Positions 25,458-34,577 of a stretch of DNA of 64,000 bases are shown piece by piece. Both the position numbers and the translations under genes were made by a program. This DNA comes from Clostridiales bacterium. GTDB lineage: Bacteria; Bacillota; Clostridia; Christensenellales; Aristaeellaceae. The notes below the pieces were generated by a model, which searched no databases, had not been told where the DNA came from, and was given only the letters and a program-made list of their open reading frames with translations. Numbering within the stretch: position 1 is the stretch's first letter; every line of letters begins with the position of its first letter. The stretch is taken from contig JAIKWZ010000008.1 of NCBI GenBank assembly GCA_024684375.1, forward strand, positions 1-64,000, read 5' to 3'.

Positions 25458-27254
25458 ATGGAGTTTTGCGTAAAAAGGGAAGCGTACACACTCAAGGTGG
25501 ATTATGTCGGCGGGAGAGTCGTTTATGAAAACCCGTGCGGCATCTGGAAAATGAAGCTTGAGCCCTGCATCATCTTTTCGGACGGACGAAGGGCGGTTCT
25601 TCCCGCGCCCGGCGCGTCGAGCGCGCGCGAAGCTGCGGTTAGCGACGATATATACGCCGATTATTCCGTCCCGGGCAGCGAGATGACGCTGCACAGCCGT
25701 ATCAGCGTGGAAAAGACCACGGGCGAACTTGTCTTCGAGGTCTGGGCGGAAGGAGACAAGCCCGGCGAGATAGAGTACCTGTACTTCCCGTCCCCATGGC
25801 AGGCGGCAGACAGTTACACGGTCTTGCCCCGTTCCCAGGGAGAGATCGTGCCTTTCGGAAGCGAGTTTAAGGCGGAAAAAAGCAAGATATTCGAGCGCAC
25901 CGCGTATATGCCCATGTTCGGCGGCGTAAACGCGGACGGCAGCGCGTACCTGGCGGTGTTCGATACGCCGTGGGACGCTTCCTACGATTATCTGGACGGC
26001 AGCGTCTATCCCATCTGGCGCACATCTCTGGGAACGCTCAGGTACCAAAGGCGCATGATATACAGTTTTTTCCGGGGCGACTACAACGACGTTGCGAAAC
26101 GGTACCGCGCGTATGTCAGGAACAAAGGCGCGCTTATCACTTTGAAGGCGAAGCAGGCGCTAAATCCCCTTGTGGGCAGGCTGCCCGGCTGCCCCGTTAT
26201 CCACACCGGGCTGGACCGGCATATATCGCCCGACTCGCGCTACTACAGGCCAGACGAACCCGAATACAATGACAGCTGCGTCACATTCATAGAGCGCGCC
26301 GAACAGATACGGCAGCTTAAGCGCAAGGGTCTGAAAAAAGCCTACACGCATTTCGACGGCTGGGGTTTCCGCGGATATGACAACCTGCATCCCTCCCCGC
26401 TTCCGCCCAGCCCGCGGGCAGGCGGCGCTGAAGGCATGAAGCAGCTTATGGACACCGTCAGGGAGTGCGGCTACCTTTTCGGGATCCACGACCAGTACCG
26501 TGATTATTACTACGACACCCCGTTTTTCACATTCGACGAAGCGCGCCGGAATATCGACGGTTCTCATTCCCACAACCATATCTGGTACGGCGGACATTAC
26601 GCCTACCTCTGCGCGCAAAAAGCCGTGGGGTACGTAAGGCAGAACTACAACCTGCTGGAACAAATGGGGATAAAGCCCGACAGCGCTTACCTGGACGTGT
26701 TTTCACTGGCGGAACTGGACGAGTGCTTCAACCCCAGGCACATGATGAGCCGCGAGCAGAGCGTAAAGTACCGCAGGGAGTGCCTCGACTTTCTCTCTGC
26801 CAGGGGGATCATCTCTTCCTCTGAAGAGACGCTGGACTGCATACTGCCTTCTCAGGTGCTGTGCCACCACGCGCCATTTATCGGGGACGAAGTGAACGAC
26901 CCATCGCGTGCGAAGCCCATACCGCTGTTCAACCTGGTCTATCACGACTGCGTGCTGATCCCCTGGATAGGCCTGCCCGGAGAAAAAGGCGGCAGCGGGC
27001 TGCCTGACGGGATGAGCACCTATCTGTACGCGATACTGAACGCCGGCCCCGTCTACTGCCCGATAGACGCGGATGAGAATGTCATAGGCCAGGTCGAGAC
27101 CGCCTGCGCCGTTTCCGAAAAACTGTTCCATGCCGAAATGGTCCGGCACGAGTTTTTGAACGCGGACGGCATGAAACAAAGCTGCCTGTACTCGGACGGC
27201 ACCCTTATCGAGGTCGACATGGAAAATGGCGCCTGGAAGGCGTCAAACCCCTGA
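25458..27254 (+). CDS. Putative TIM-barrel glycoside hydrolase (GH101/GH129/DUF5696-like)
   Basis: A 598-residue protein without a signal peptide. The first 210 residues are beta-rich and resemble a galactose-mutarotase-like sandwich. A barrel domain of about 240-530 follows, with HFDGWGFRGYDN near 295, GIHDQYRDYYYD near 343 and two candidate catalytic sites: D413 (SAYLDVFS) and E456/E457 (SSEETLDC). This layout recalls endo-alpha-GalNAcase relatives and DUF5696 proteins, but I cannot assign a family with certainty, and the catalytic residues are inference. The ATG follows TGGAGGTTATCTG. With the upstream importer and sulfatase it probably completes a small locus for a sulfated, perhaps mucin-type, glycan. 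Confidence 0.6.
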   Translation: MEFCVKREAYTLKVDYVGGRVVYENPCGIWKMKLEPCIIFSDGRRAVLPAPGASSAREAAVSDDIYADYSVPGSEMTLHSRISVEKTTGELVFEVWAEGDKPGEIEYLYFPSPWQAADSYTVLPRSQGEIVPFGSEFKAEKSKIFERTAYMPMFGGVNADGSAYLAVFDTPWDASYDYLDGSVYPIWRTSLGTLRYQRRMIYSFFRGDYNDVAKRYRAYVRNKGALITLKAKQALNPLVGRLPGCPVIHTGLDRHISPDSRYYRPDEPEYNDSCVTFIERAEQIRQLKRKGLKKAYTHFDGWGFRGYDNLHPSPLPPSPRAGGAEGMKQLMDTVRECGYLFGIHDQYRDYYYDTPFFTFDEARRNIDGSHSHNHIWYGGHYAYLCAQKAVGYVRQNYNLLEQMGIKPDSAYLDVFSLAELDECFNPRHMMSREQSVKYRRECLDFLSARGIISSSEETLDCILPSQVLCHHAPFIGDEVNDPSRAKPIPLFNLVYHDCVLIPWIGLPGEKGGSGLPDGMSTYLYAILNAGPVYCPIDADENVIGQVETACAVSEKLFHAEMVRHEFLNADGMKQSCLYSDGTLIEVDMENGAWKASNP

Positions 27255-27289
27255 CCGCCAGTTTTGACTGATTCAAGGCAATATATTAA

Positions 27290-27328
27290 GGCGCCGCCCC
27301 TGAACCTTAGCCGGTCAGAAGCGGCGCC
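27290..27328. terminator. Possible hairpin between convergent genes
   Basis: GGCGCCGC (27290-27297) pairs with GCGGCGCC (27321-27328). There is no T-run on either side, so its role as a terminator is uncertain. Confidence 0.35.
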
Positions 27329-27358
27329 GTATCGTATCTGCGCGGTTTTCTTAAGCGG

Positions 27359-28537
27359 TCACCTGCTCGCTCTGTAAATGACGAGCATATCCTGCTCGTA
27401 CAGTTTTTTGGCAGAGCCGGCGCAGCCGCCGACGCCCGCAGCGCACTTGCGCGCCATAGTGATCAGGTCCTCGTCTGTCGCGGCGACTCCCAGTTCCCTG
27501 AGATTGGTAGGCATTTTGATGCTCCTGAAGAAATCCTCCAGCGTCTCTATCCCCTTAAGCGCGATCTCCTCGTCGCTCCCCTCAGGCTCGACCCCCATAA
27601 CGTTGACCGCGAACCTTTTGAAGCGTGGGAGGCAGTTTTTGTATACGTATCTTGCCCAGCTTCCCCATACGGCGGCGAGCCCGGCGCCGTGGGCCACGTC
27701 GTACAGGCCGCCCAGCTCATGCTCCAGCTTGTGCGTCATCCAGTCTCCGCCGTCGTTTCCGCAGCCTGTGAGCCCGTTATGTGACAGGCTGCCGGCCCAC
27801 ATCACCTCTGCCCTGGCGTCGTAATCACCCGGGTCCTTTGCCAGTATCCGCGCGTTGACCATCACTGTGCGCAGCAGTCCTTCAGCCAGCGCGTCGGTGA
27901 TCTCCATGTTGCCGCCGTTAGTAAAATATCTTTCCATGGTATGCATCATTATGTCGGTGCACCCGCAGGCGGTCTGGTAATCCGGCAGCGTCATGGTAAG
28001 TTCCGGGTTCATAATGGCAAATCTCGGCCTGCCGTAATTGCTGCTGTAGCCTCGCTTTACCCATCCTTCCTCTTTGGTTATCACGGAGGAATCGCTCATC
28101 TCGCTGCCGGTAGCAGCGATAGTAAGTATCACTCCCAGAGGCAGGCACGCGGCAGCCTTGCGCTTGTAATCGTAGAAATCCCACACGTCGCCTTCGTTCG
28201 CCACGCCGTAGCCTATGGCTTTCGCCGAATCGATGGCGCTGCCTCCACCCACGCCCAGCAGGAAGTCCACGCCTTCCTTCCTGCACAGCTCGATGCCTTC
28301 GTATACCAGGCTCAGGCGGGGATTGGGAACGGCGCCGCCCAGCGTCACATACGGTATCCCCGCGCCGTCAAGCGTATCCGTCACCCGCTTGAGCAGCCCT
28401 GAGCGGATCACGCTGCCCCCGCCGTAATGGATAAGGACCTTCCTGCCTCCGAACTCCTTTATGAGCTCCGCCACCTTCGTCTCCGTATTCCTGCCGAATA
28501 CTACCTTCGTGGGAGTAAAGTAATTGAAACCGAACAT
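27359..28537 (-). CDS. Iron-containing alcohol dehydrogenase
   Basis: A 392-residue group III dehydrogenase of the BdhA/YqhD type, which reduces aldehydes to alcohols with NAD(P)H. GVGGGSAIDSAKAI (96-108) binds the cofactor. Metal ligands are D195, H199, H269 and H283, the last two separated by 14 residues as in FucO. I start at the ATG at 28537, after CAGGAGGTGTTTAT. It is the last gene of a minus-strand operon with an aldolase, an acid-sugar kinase and a PdxA2-like dehydrogenase, so its substrate may be a short hydroxy-aldehyde from that pathway. That is inference from position. Confidence 0.92.
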   Translation of the reverse strand: MFGFNYFTPTKVVFGRNTETKVAELIKEFGGRKVLIHYGGGSVIRSGLLKRVTDTLDGAGIPYVTLGGAVPNPRLSLVYEGIELCRKEGVDFLLGVGGGSAIDSAKAIGYGVANEGDVWDFYDYKRKAAACLPLGVILTIAATGSEMSDSSVITKEEGWVKRGYSSNYGRPRFAIMNPELTMTLPDYQTACGCTDIMMHTMERYFTNGGNMEITDALAEGLLRTVMVNARILAKDPGDYDARAEVMWAGSLSHNGLTGCGNDGGDWMTHKLEHELGGLYDVAHGAGLAAVWGSWARYVYKNCLPRFKRFAVNVMGVEPEGSDEEIALKGIETLEDFFRSIKMPTNLRELGVAATDEDLITMARKCAAGVGGCAGSAKKLYEQDMLVIYRASR

Positions 28538-28580
28538 ATAAACACCTCCTGGTCGATCGTGTCGCATCCGCGCAAAGCTT

Positions 28581-29477
28581 TTATTCCGCGTGGGCGTAGT
28601 AAGTTCTGAGTACCTGGGCGACTTTTTCCTTAACGCTCTCGTCCCTGGTGTAGAACGGGCTGCGGCAGGGCCCCACGTCCTGTCCCAGCAGGTTGGCTGC
28701 CAGCTTCACTATGCTGTTGGGATTGCCAAGCTTGAAACAATCGCGGATGGGGCGTATCGAGTCGCTTGCGCGCTTAGCCGCCGCGAAGTCGCCTTTTATG
28801 AAGTTCTCGTATATGCTCACCATGGTTTTGGGGAACAGGTTCGCGATACCGCAGATAGCGCCTTTGCCGCCTGCCTGCAATGTCCACAGCGCCAGGGAGT
28901 CGTTGCCGGAAAGCACTATGAAATCCTCCGGCGTCTTTTCTATGTACTGAAGAATCTGGTCGAAGTTGCCGCTTGAATCCTTTATGCCCACTATATTGGG
29001 TATCTGAGCCAGGCGGTTTACCGTTTCTACGCTCAGATTCACCCCTGTGCGCATGGGGATGTTATACAGTATGATCGGGATATCCACTTTTTCCGCAACC
29101 GCCGCGAAATGCCGGTAGAGCTCGTCCTGGGAAGCCTGGGCAAAATACGGGCACACTATGGACAGCGCGTCCGCGCCCAGGTGCTCGGCCTGTACTGACA
29201 GCTCCACTGTTTCACGTGTGCTCACGCAGCCTGTGCCGACATACACAGGCAGGCGTCCCGCGTTCTCTTCTATGGTCATACGCGCGACTTCAAGCTTTTC
29301 CCCATGGCTGAGTATATAGCCCTCGCCGTTGGTGCCCAGGCAGAACACGCCGTGTACACCTGCTTCGATCTGGCGGCGCGTCTGACGGCGAACGCCTTCG
29401 TAATCCACGCTTTCGTCCGCCTTCATGGGTGTGACCATGGCGGCGATTATGCCTTTGATGTCTTCCCGCGTTTTCAT
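28581..29477 (-). CDS. Dihydrodipicolinate synthase-family aldolase/lyase
   Basis: A 298-residue class I aldolase of the DapA/NanA superfamily. The GTNGEG motif is at 48-53, Y138 lies in LYNIP, and K166 (VGIKDSSGN) forms the Schiff base with a 2-keto acid. Although it resembles DapA, its place between an acid-sugar kinase and an alcohol dehydrogenase points to a catabolic aldolase or dehydratase for a sugar acid rather than lysine synthesis. The ATG overlaps the kinase stop by four bases (29474-29477), which indicates coupling. Confidence 0.88.
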   Translation of the reverse strand: MKTREDIKGIIAAMVTPMKADESVDYEGVRRQTRRQIEAGVHGVFCLGTNGEGYILSHGEKLEVARMTIEENAGRLPVYVGTGCVSTRETVELSVQAEHLGADALSIVCPYFAQASQDELYRHFAAVAEKVDIPIILYNIPMRTGVNLSVETVNRLAQIPNIVGIKDSSGNFDQILQYIEKTPEDFIVLSGNDSLALWTLQAGGKGAICGIANLFPKTMVSIYENFIKGDFAAAKRASDSIRPIRDCFKLGNPNSIVKLAANLLGQDVGPCRSPFYTRDESVKEKVAQVLRTYYAHAE

Positions 29478-30685
29478 GTATCTCCCTCCGCAAGTCTGAT
29501 AAGCGTTTGTATCACGTCCGGGCTTCCAAAGCCCCCCGATTTGGTGACCAGCGTGATTTCCCTGTCCGGCAGATACGCCCGTGAGACGACCACGCCGGGT
29601 TCCGTTTCAATGACCGGGTTTAGTCCCCTGCAGCCCATAAGGCCGAGGGCGGCGCTCACGCAGTCCCCTCCAAACAGGCATAAAGTGCCTGAAAAGCCCT
29701 TCTCGATCAGCCTTTTCGCTGCGCGGCCCAGATTGTGTGCGATGCGTTCGCCCCTCATGACCGCGTCCAGTCCCATCTGTTCACCGGCCCTTGAAAGCGT
29801 TTCAGCCTGTTCGGGTGTCCGTGATGATTCTATCATGGTTCCCGGCAGTCTGCCCAGAACGGCTTCTGTCACCCTGTCAAGGTCCGGCTCAGCCTCCAAT
29901 ACATCCGAAAAACGATAGCTGTATAGCCCCGACGCTTCTCCCCTGCGCATCTGTTCCATGTTCACGCTGTTAAGGCTCGCTGTGAGCACCGCCAAAGGCA
30001 GGCGTATCCGAGCAGAGGGCCTCTTCTCGCGTTTCAATCTGAACAGCGTCCCCAGCCCCTGGGCGAAACCCGCGCAGCCCGCGTAAGCCTTAAGCGGTCC
30101 AAAGGCGTGTTCCTCGGCATAACTCATTATCGCCGCGTCGGTATTCAGCTCCAGGATCTCAATTGATGGCCCGGCCTGTCCATCATAAGGGTGACGAGCG
30201 TCGTATACGTTCAGCTCACTCTGCATAGCGATTATGTCCCGGGTGCGGTCAAGCCTTACCGGGTTTAGCAGGTCCCGTCCGAACACGCTTCTGCTCACGG
30301 GAACGTCACCTATCATGTGCACGCCGTCTGCGGTACGCCGGTCCAGCGCGGGGTAGGCGGGTGCAAACACCAGACGGCTGTCCGCGGCGCGTGCCGCTGC
30401 CTCAAGATACGCGCCTATATTGCCCCTGAGCCCCGAATCGGTCTTAACATACACGGCCCTTACTCCCAGTGCGAAAGCCTTTGCGCAGGCCGAATATGTT
30501 GCGCGGTATGCCCCGTCCCTGTCCATGTGCCGGGTGTCAAGGTTTGCTGCCAGCACGCTTTCGTCGCAGGGAGCCATATTGTCCAGGCCGCTGACGACCC
30601 GCGCGCTTATGCCTTCCCCGCTCAGCTTTACGCCTGTGTCCAGCGCGCCTGTAAAGTCGTCCGCCGCGATAAACACATCAGGCAT
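29474..30685 (-). CDS. Four-carbon acid-sugar kinase (DUF1537 family)
   Basis: A 403-residue kinase. The N-terminal domain opens with IAADDFTGALDTG, the sugar-acid binding signature of the family; the C-terminal ATP-binding domain has LCLFGGDCVSAAL and VTKSGGFG. DUF1537 enzymes (DtnK, LtnK, DenK, OtnK) phosphorylate threonate, erythronate or their 2-keto forms at C4 and are regularly encoded beside PdxA2. The stereoisomer cannot be told from sequence. The start ATG overlaps the pdxA2-like gene by eight bases. The product would be a 4-phospho-threonate or -erythronate for the dehydrogenase encoded just upstream. Confidence 0.9.
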   Translation of the reverse strand: MPDVFIAADDFTGALDTGVKLSGEGISARVVSGLDNMAPCDESVLAANLDTRHMDRDGAYRATYSACAKAFALGVRAVYVKTDSGLRGNIGAYLEAAARAADSRLVFAPAYPALDRRTADGVHMIGDVPVSRSVFGRDLLNPVRLDRTRDIIAMQSELNVYDARHPYDGQAGPSIEILELNTDAAIMSYAEEHAFGPLKAYAGCAGFAQGLGTLFRLKREKRPSARIRLPLAVLTASLNSVNMEQMRRGEASGLYSYRFSDVLEAEPDLDRVTEAVLGRLPGTMIESSRTPEQAETLSRAGEQMGLDAVMRGERIAHNLGRAAKRLIEKGFSGTLCLFGGDCVSAALGLMGCRGLNPVIETEPGVVVSRAYLPDREITLVTKSGGFGSPDVIQTLIRLAEGDT

Positions 30686-31718
30686 GCTTTTTTGCCTCGT
30701 AATAGGGTATCATCCTTACAGCCGTGGTCACGGCTTCCACCATGCTCATCTCGTTTGAGGTGTTTTTGCCCGCCCTGTCGAACGCGGTGCCGTGATCCAC
30801 GCTGGTGCGGATAATCGGCAGGCCTACAGTGGTGTTTATTCCGCTCACGGACGTGAACTGTCCCGTCGAGGGATCCACACGAAAACCGTATAGTTTAAGC
30901 GGTATATGGCCCTGGTCGTGGTACATGGCCACTACCATGTCGTACATTCCGCCCGCGGCTTTCACGAACACCGTGTCAGGCGGCACGGGTCCCTCCGCGT
31001 CTATCCCTGCCGCCCGGGCCTGCGTTATTGCGGGGATTATCGCCTCAGTCTCCTCATTTCCGAACAGGCCGTTCTCGGACGAGTGGGGATTCAGCCCCGC
31101 CACGGCGATCCTGCCGTTTGGAATGCCCAGCATTTTGAGCGCTTCGTGGGCGAGCGCGATCGTCCTGTATACACGCGGGGCCTGAATAAGCTCGCATGCG
31201 CGCCGCATTGACACATGGGTGGTCACATGGATCACACGCATGTTACCGCTCATAAGCAGCATGGCGTAATCGCGCGTGTGCGTGTATTCGGCAAATATCT
31301 CTGTATGTCCGGAGTACATGTGGCCCGCCAGATGCAGCGCCTCCTTGTTTATTGGCGCGGTGACCACGCCCGCCGCCTTTCCGGCAATGGAAAGCGCTAT
31401 CGCAGATGTTACGTATTTGAATGCCGCTTCACCGCACAGCGCGCTCACTTTCCCGATCTCGTAGTTCCGGCCTCCCAGGGCGTTTATGTCCAGCAGTTCC
31501 AGCTCATCTGAGCCTCCGCGGGCAGAGTCCGCATCGTCTAACAGCCGCAGCTTGAGCGGGCTGCGCGTAAGCGCCATCGCTTTTTCAACCGGCTCTTTGT
31601 CCCCTATCACCACCGGCACACAGCCCGCATGAGTCTCGGGGCGAGCAAGCGCCTTGACGGTGACCTCGGGGCCTATCCCTGCCGGATCTCCGATCGTCAG
31701 CAAGAGTTTGGACAGCAT
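30678..31718 (-). CDS. PdxA2-like 4-phosphate acid-sugar dehydrogenase
   Basis: A 346-residue member of the PdxA family. LTIGDPAGIGPEV opens the protein; YSGHTEIFAEYT, MYHDQGHIPLKL and RTSVDHGTAFDRAG hold the divalent-metal and substrate sites. Classical PdxA acts in vitamin B6 synthesis, but the PdxA2 branch oxidises and decarboxylates D-threonate- or erythronate-4-phosphate to dihydroxyacetone phosphate. The directly overlapping DUF1537 kinase gene favours PdxA2, and no other B6 gene is present. It is the first gene of the operon and is served by the promoter at 31788-31816. Confidence 0.9.
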   Translation of the reverse strand: MLSKLLLTIGDPAGIGPEVTVKALARPETHAGCVPVVIGDKEPVEKAMALTRSPLKLRLLDDADSARGGSDELELLDINALGGRNYEIGKVSALCGEAAFKYVTSAIALSIAGKAAGVVTAPINKEALHLAGHMYSGHTEIFAEYTHTRDYAMLLMSGNMRVIHVTTHVSMRRACELIQAPRVYRTIALAHEALKMLGIPNGRIAVAGLNPHSSENGLFGNEETEAIIPAITQARAAGIDAEGPVPPDTVFVKAAGGMYDMVVAMYHDQGHIPLKLYGFRVDPSTGQFTSVSGINTTVGLPIIRTSVDHGTAFDRAGKNTSNEMSMVEAVTTAVRMIPYYEAKKHA

Positions 31719-31787
31719 GGGCAGATCATCCCTTTTTTCTTTCAGTCTGAAGGGGCCTCGGTGCGCACTTTGACCTCATCATGAGCG

Positions 31788-31816
31788 ATTATATCAAAAA
31801 CCGGAAAGAAACACAA
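31788..31816 (-). promoter_or_regulatory. Sigma-A promoter of the acid-sugar operon
   Basis: Minus strand TTGTGT (31816-31811), 17 bases, TATAAT (31793-31788). No regulator gene or obvious operator lies beside it. Confidence 0.65.
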
Positions 31817-31864
31817 CGCTTCGTTCGCTTTTCACACAGAGAGCATCCGCTCGCCTGTCTGTTT

Positions 31865-31893
31865 TTGACACACTTTGTTTTTTATGTTATAAT
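31865..31893 (+). promoter_or_regulatory. Perfect consensus sigma-A promoter
   Basis: TTGACA (31865-31870), exactly 17 bases, TATAAT (31888-31893). The mRNA leader is only about 15 bases with GGGGTGAGGG before a GTG start. Confidence 0.93.
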
Positions 31894-31914
31894 GTCCCGA
31901 AAAGGGGTGAGGGC

Positions 31915-32799
31915 GTGAAGTGCACTCTGTGTCCCCGCCTGTGCGGGGCAGACAGGAGCGAATACGCAGGCAGCGGAGTGTGCCGCATGGGCACGCTGCC
32001 GCGCCTGGCGAGGTGCGCGCTGCACTTCGACGAGGAACCGTGCATAAGCGGCAAGACCGGGACTGGCGCGGTGTTTTTTTCCGGCTGCACATTAAAATGC
32101 GTGTACTGCCAGAACTGGCCCGTCAGCCACGATGGCTTTGGAAAGAGCGTGAGCGCGTCCCGCCTGCGGGAAATATACTTCGAGCTCATCGGGCAGGGCG
32201 CTCGCAGCGTAAGCCTGATCAGCGGCACGCAGTTCATCCCCGCTATAATCGAATCTCTTAAAGGCGGCCTGCCCGTGCCCGTGGTGTGGAATTCCTCCGG
32301 CTACGAGCGGGTCGAGACCCTTAAACAGCTTAACGGACTGGTCGACGTGTACCTGCCCGACTTCAAGTACATGGACGCGTCGCTCGCCAAACGCTTGAGC
32401 GGCGCAGAAGACTACCCGGACGCTGCGCTTAAGGCGATCGGGGAAATGCTTGCCCAGACCGGACAGGCTGTATACGGCGAGGATGGGCTTATGAAAAAAG
32501 GCACGCTCATACGCCACCTGGTCCTTCCGAACCATCTGGACAACACTTTCATGGTATTAAGGCGCATAAAGTGGGACTTTGAGGGCACTCCGGTGTCGCT
32601 CATGAGCCAGTACGTTCCCATGGGCGATTCAGGAAAACACCCGGACATCGCCCGCAGGCTTACCGAAGAGGAGTATTCGCAGGCTGCGGAGCTGTTTGAA
32701 CGGCTGGGGCTGGACGGTTTCACGCAGGAAATGGACAGCGCGGTCAGCGCATACACGCCTGCCTTCGACCTGACGGGCGTGAACAGGGAGGCAACGTGA
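31915..32799 (+). CDS. Radical SAM protein, PflA/PflX-like
   Basis: A 294-residue radical SAM enzyme. The cluster-binding triad CxxxCxxC is C58, C62 and C65 (SGCTLKCVYCQN). An additional N-terminal cysteine group (C3, C6, C10, C23) opens the protein, as in the PflX/YjjW-like putative glycyl-radical activase group. It would need a 4Fe-4S cluster and a reductant. No glycyl-radical enzyme lies nearby, so the partner is unknown. The GTG start follows AAAAGGGGTGAGGGC and lies 22 bases downstream of a perfect promoter; it starts a five-gene unit. Confidence 0.88.
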   Translation: MKCTLCPRLCGADRSEYAGSGVCRMGTLPRLARCALHFDEEPCISGKTGTGAVFFSGCTLKCVYCQNWPVSHDGFGKSVSASRLREIYFELIGQGARSVSLISGTQFIPAIIESLKGGLPVPVVWNSSGYERVETLKQLNGLVDVYLPDFKYMDASLAKRLSGAEDYPDAALKAIGEMLAQTGQAVYGEDGLMKKGTLIRHLVLPNHLDNTFMVLRRIKWDFEGTPVSLMSQYVPMGDSGKHPDIARRLTEEEYSQAAELFERLGLDGFTQEMDSAVSAYTPAFDLTGVNREAT

Positions 32800-33602
32800 G
32801 GCAGCTCGTGTTCGCCCCGCTGTTTTCGGGTTCCAGCGGAAACGCGACCTGGATCTCGGACGGACGGGACGCGGTCATCGCCGACGCAGGAGTGAGCGCC
32901 AGCCGCATACTCGCCGAGATCGCGCGGCTGGGTCTGGACGCTTCCACCGTCAGGGCGATAGTCGCCACTCACGAACACTCCGACCATGTCAGCGGCATCG
33001 GTCCTCTGGCCCGGAAGCTCAACGTCCCCATTTACGCCACGGAAGGCACCTGGAATGGAATGGAAAGGCAGACAGGCAAGCTCCGCAGCGACCAAAGACG
33101 CGTGATCGACACGGGAAGCTGTTTTTCCGTGGGCAATATGGAGCTCCTCTCCTTCCCCACCCCACACGACGCCAACGAAAGCTGCGGCTATGTGTTCAAT
33201 CTGGGACGGCTGTCTGCTGCCATAGCTACCGACATAGGTCACCTGAACGACAAGTGGCTCAGCTTCGTCTCATCCTGCGGCATCGTGCTTTTAGAGGCTG
33301 ACTACGACCGTGAGATGCTTTTGAGCGGACCATATCCCTTTGAACTCAAACGGCGTATACAGGGTAAAAGAGGCCACCTGTCCAATGACGAGGCTGCCGA
33401 AGTCGCGCTCACGCTGTACGCGTCCGGCACCCGGCAGATCATTCTCGGACACATGAGCAAAATCAACAACTTTCCGGAGCTGGCGCTCAAGACCGTGGAA
33501 AACGCGCTTATCGACGGCGGCATCTGCCCGGGAAGGGATGTATACGTGTCCGCCGCCCTCAGGGAGGGAGCCAGCGGAACGTATTCGATCAGGGAGGAAT
33601 AA
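32796..33602 (+). CDS. Metallo-beta-lactamase-fold hydrolase, WalJ/YycJ type
   Basis: A 268-residue MBL-fold protein. THEHSDH (58-64) provides H59, H61, D63 and H64 of the dinuclear metal site; HDANESCGYVF, ATDIGHLND and a later LGHMSK give the other ligands. The FSGSSGNATWI opening is characteristic of YycJ/WalJ, a probable exonuclease linked to cell-division and DNA repair functions in Firmicutes. There, as here, it is found near rlmH. The GTG start overlaps the preceding stop (GTGA), which suggests translational coupling. Confidence 0.93.
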   Translation: MRQLVFAPLFSGSSGNATWISDGRDAVIADAGVSASRILAEIARLGLDASTVRAIVATHEHSDHVSGIGPLARKLNVPIYATEGTWNGMERQTGKLRSDQRRVIDTGSCFSVGNMELLSFPTPHDANESCGYVFNLGRLSAAIATDIGHLNDKWLSFVSSCGIVLLEADYDREMLLSGPYPFELKRRIQGKRGHLSNDEAAEVALTLYASGTRQIILGHMSKINNFPELALKTVENALIDGGICPGRDVYVSAALREGASGTYSIREE

Positions 33603-34577
33603 ATGCGGGGCGACGGTTTTGTGCTGCCTAAGTCCGAGCGGCTGCCCAGCGTGTTTTCGGCACTGGCGCTGCTGTTTTCCGCACTCGCGGGCAGGTATCC
33701 CGCCGCGTTGTTGGGCGAGGGCACGGCGTATCTGGCAGCGCTGATCGGGATAAAGCTGGGGACGATAGGCTTGAACGCGCTGGTCTCCTTTTATTACTAT
33801 GCTTTTTTCATGCTGCTCCCCATGGGCCTGTATCTGTATCTGCACAAAGGTGCGGGAGAATATATACGTTTTAAGCCTTTAAGCGGGAAAAACGCGCTGA
33901 TCTGCGTGCTGTGCGGTGGAACAGGCGTCATTTTCGTGAGTGTCGTCGGCGTATTCTGGTCAGAACTGCTTTTGGCGCTGGGCCTGACCCCGGCGCAGTC
34001 TTCCCTTAACGCGGGCAGCACCTCCCAGCTTGCTGAGCTGATACTGATGTCCGCGGTCGTGCCCGCCCTGTGCGAGGAGCTTTTGTGCCGCGGCATGGTC
34101 CTGTCCGCGTACGAAGGCAGAGGGTCTGTCAGAGCTATACTCATAAGCGCAGTTTGGTTTTCCTGCCTGCACGCCTCTGTCGAAGGTTTGCCTGCCGAGC
34201 TTTTGAGCGGGCTCATTCTGGGCTGCGTCACGGTATTTACAGGCAGTGTATTTGCGGGTATAATACACCACACGGTGCATAATTCCGTGATACTGATCCT
34301 CTCCTATGCGCTCTCATCCGCCGCTTCCGACGCCTCCGGTGCCGCCGCCCGTGATGGATCTGTCTATACCGGGCTGATCGTGCTGGGGCTGCTGAGCGGC
34401 TGGGCGCTGTACCTGCTTTTGCGGCGCATGTACAGGGACGGCGGAGATAAGCTGCTGCCCAAGCAGCACGCGCCCGGCAGGGACATCTGGGAAGCCCTGG
34501 TGCTGGTGTGTGTGCTGGCGCTGACCGCAGTGTACTACCTGCTGGACATACTGGACATGGCGGTGCCCGCTGTATGA
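33603..34577 (+). CDS. CPBP-family intramembrane metalloprotease
   Basis: A 324-residue membrane protein with eight or so hydrophobic segments. The ABI/CPBP motifs are E158-E159-x-x-x-R163 (CEELLCRG), H190 in SCLHA and H223-x-x-x-N227 (HTVHN). These form a glutamate-based intramembrane protease site, as in Rce1-type CAAX proteases; bacterial members mature bacteriocins or confer immunity, or have unknown roles. The ATG follows the preceding stop codon directly and the gene overlaps rlmH by four bases (ATGA), so all are in one operon. Confidence 0.9.
   Translation: MRGDGFVLPKSERLPSVFSALALLFSALAGRYPAALLGEGTAYLAALIGIKLGTIGLNALVSFYYYAFFMLLPMGLYLYLHKGAGEYIRFKPLSGKNALICVLCGGTGVIFVSVVGVFWSELLLALGLTPAQSSLNAGSTSQLAELILMSAVVPALCEELLCRGMVLSAYEGRGSVRAILISAVWFSCLHASVEGLPAELLSGLILGCVTVFTGSVFAGIIHHTVHNSVILILSYALSSAASDASGAAARDGSVYTGLIVLGLLSGWALYLLLRRMYRDGGDKLLPKQHAPGRDIWEALVLVCVLALTAVYYLLDILDMAVPAV

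Noticed and set aside
30678-31718. Classical PdxA of vitamin B6 synthesis
   Set aside because: The overlapping DUF1537 kinase gene and catabolic neighbours favour the PdxA2 branch; no other B6 genes are near.
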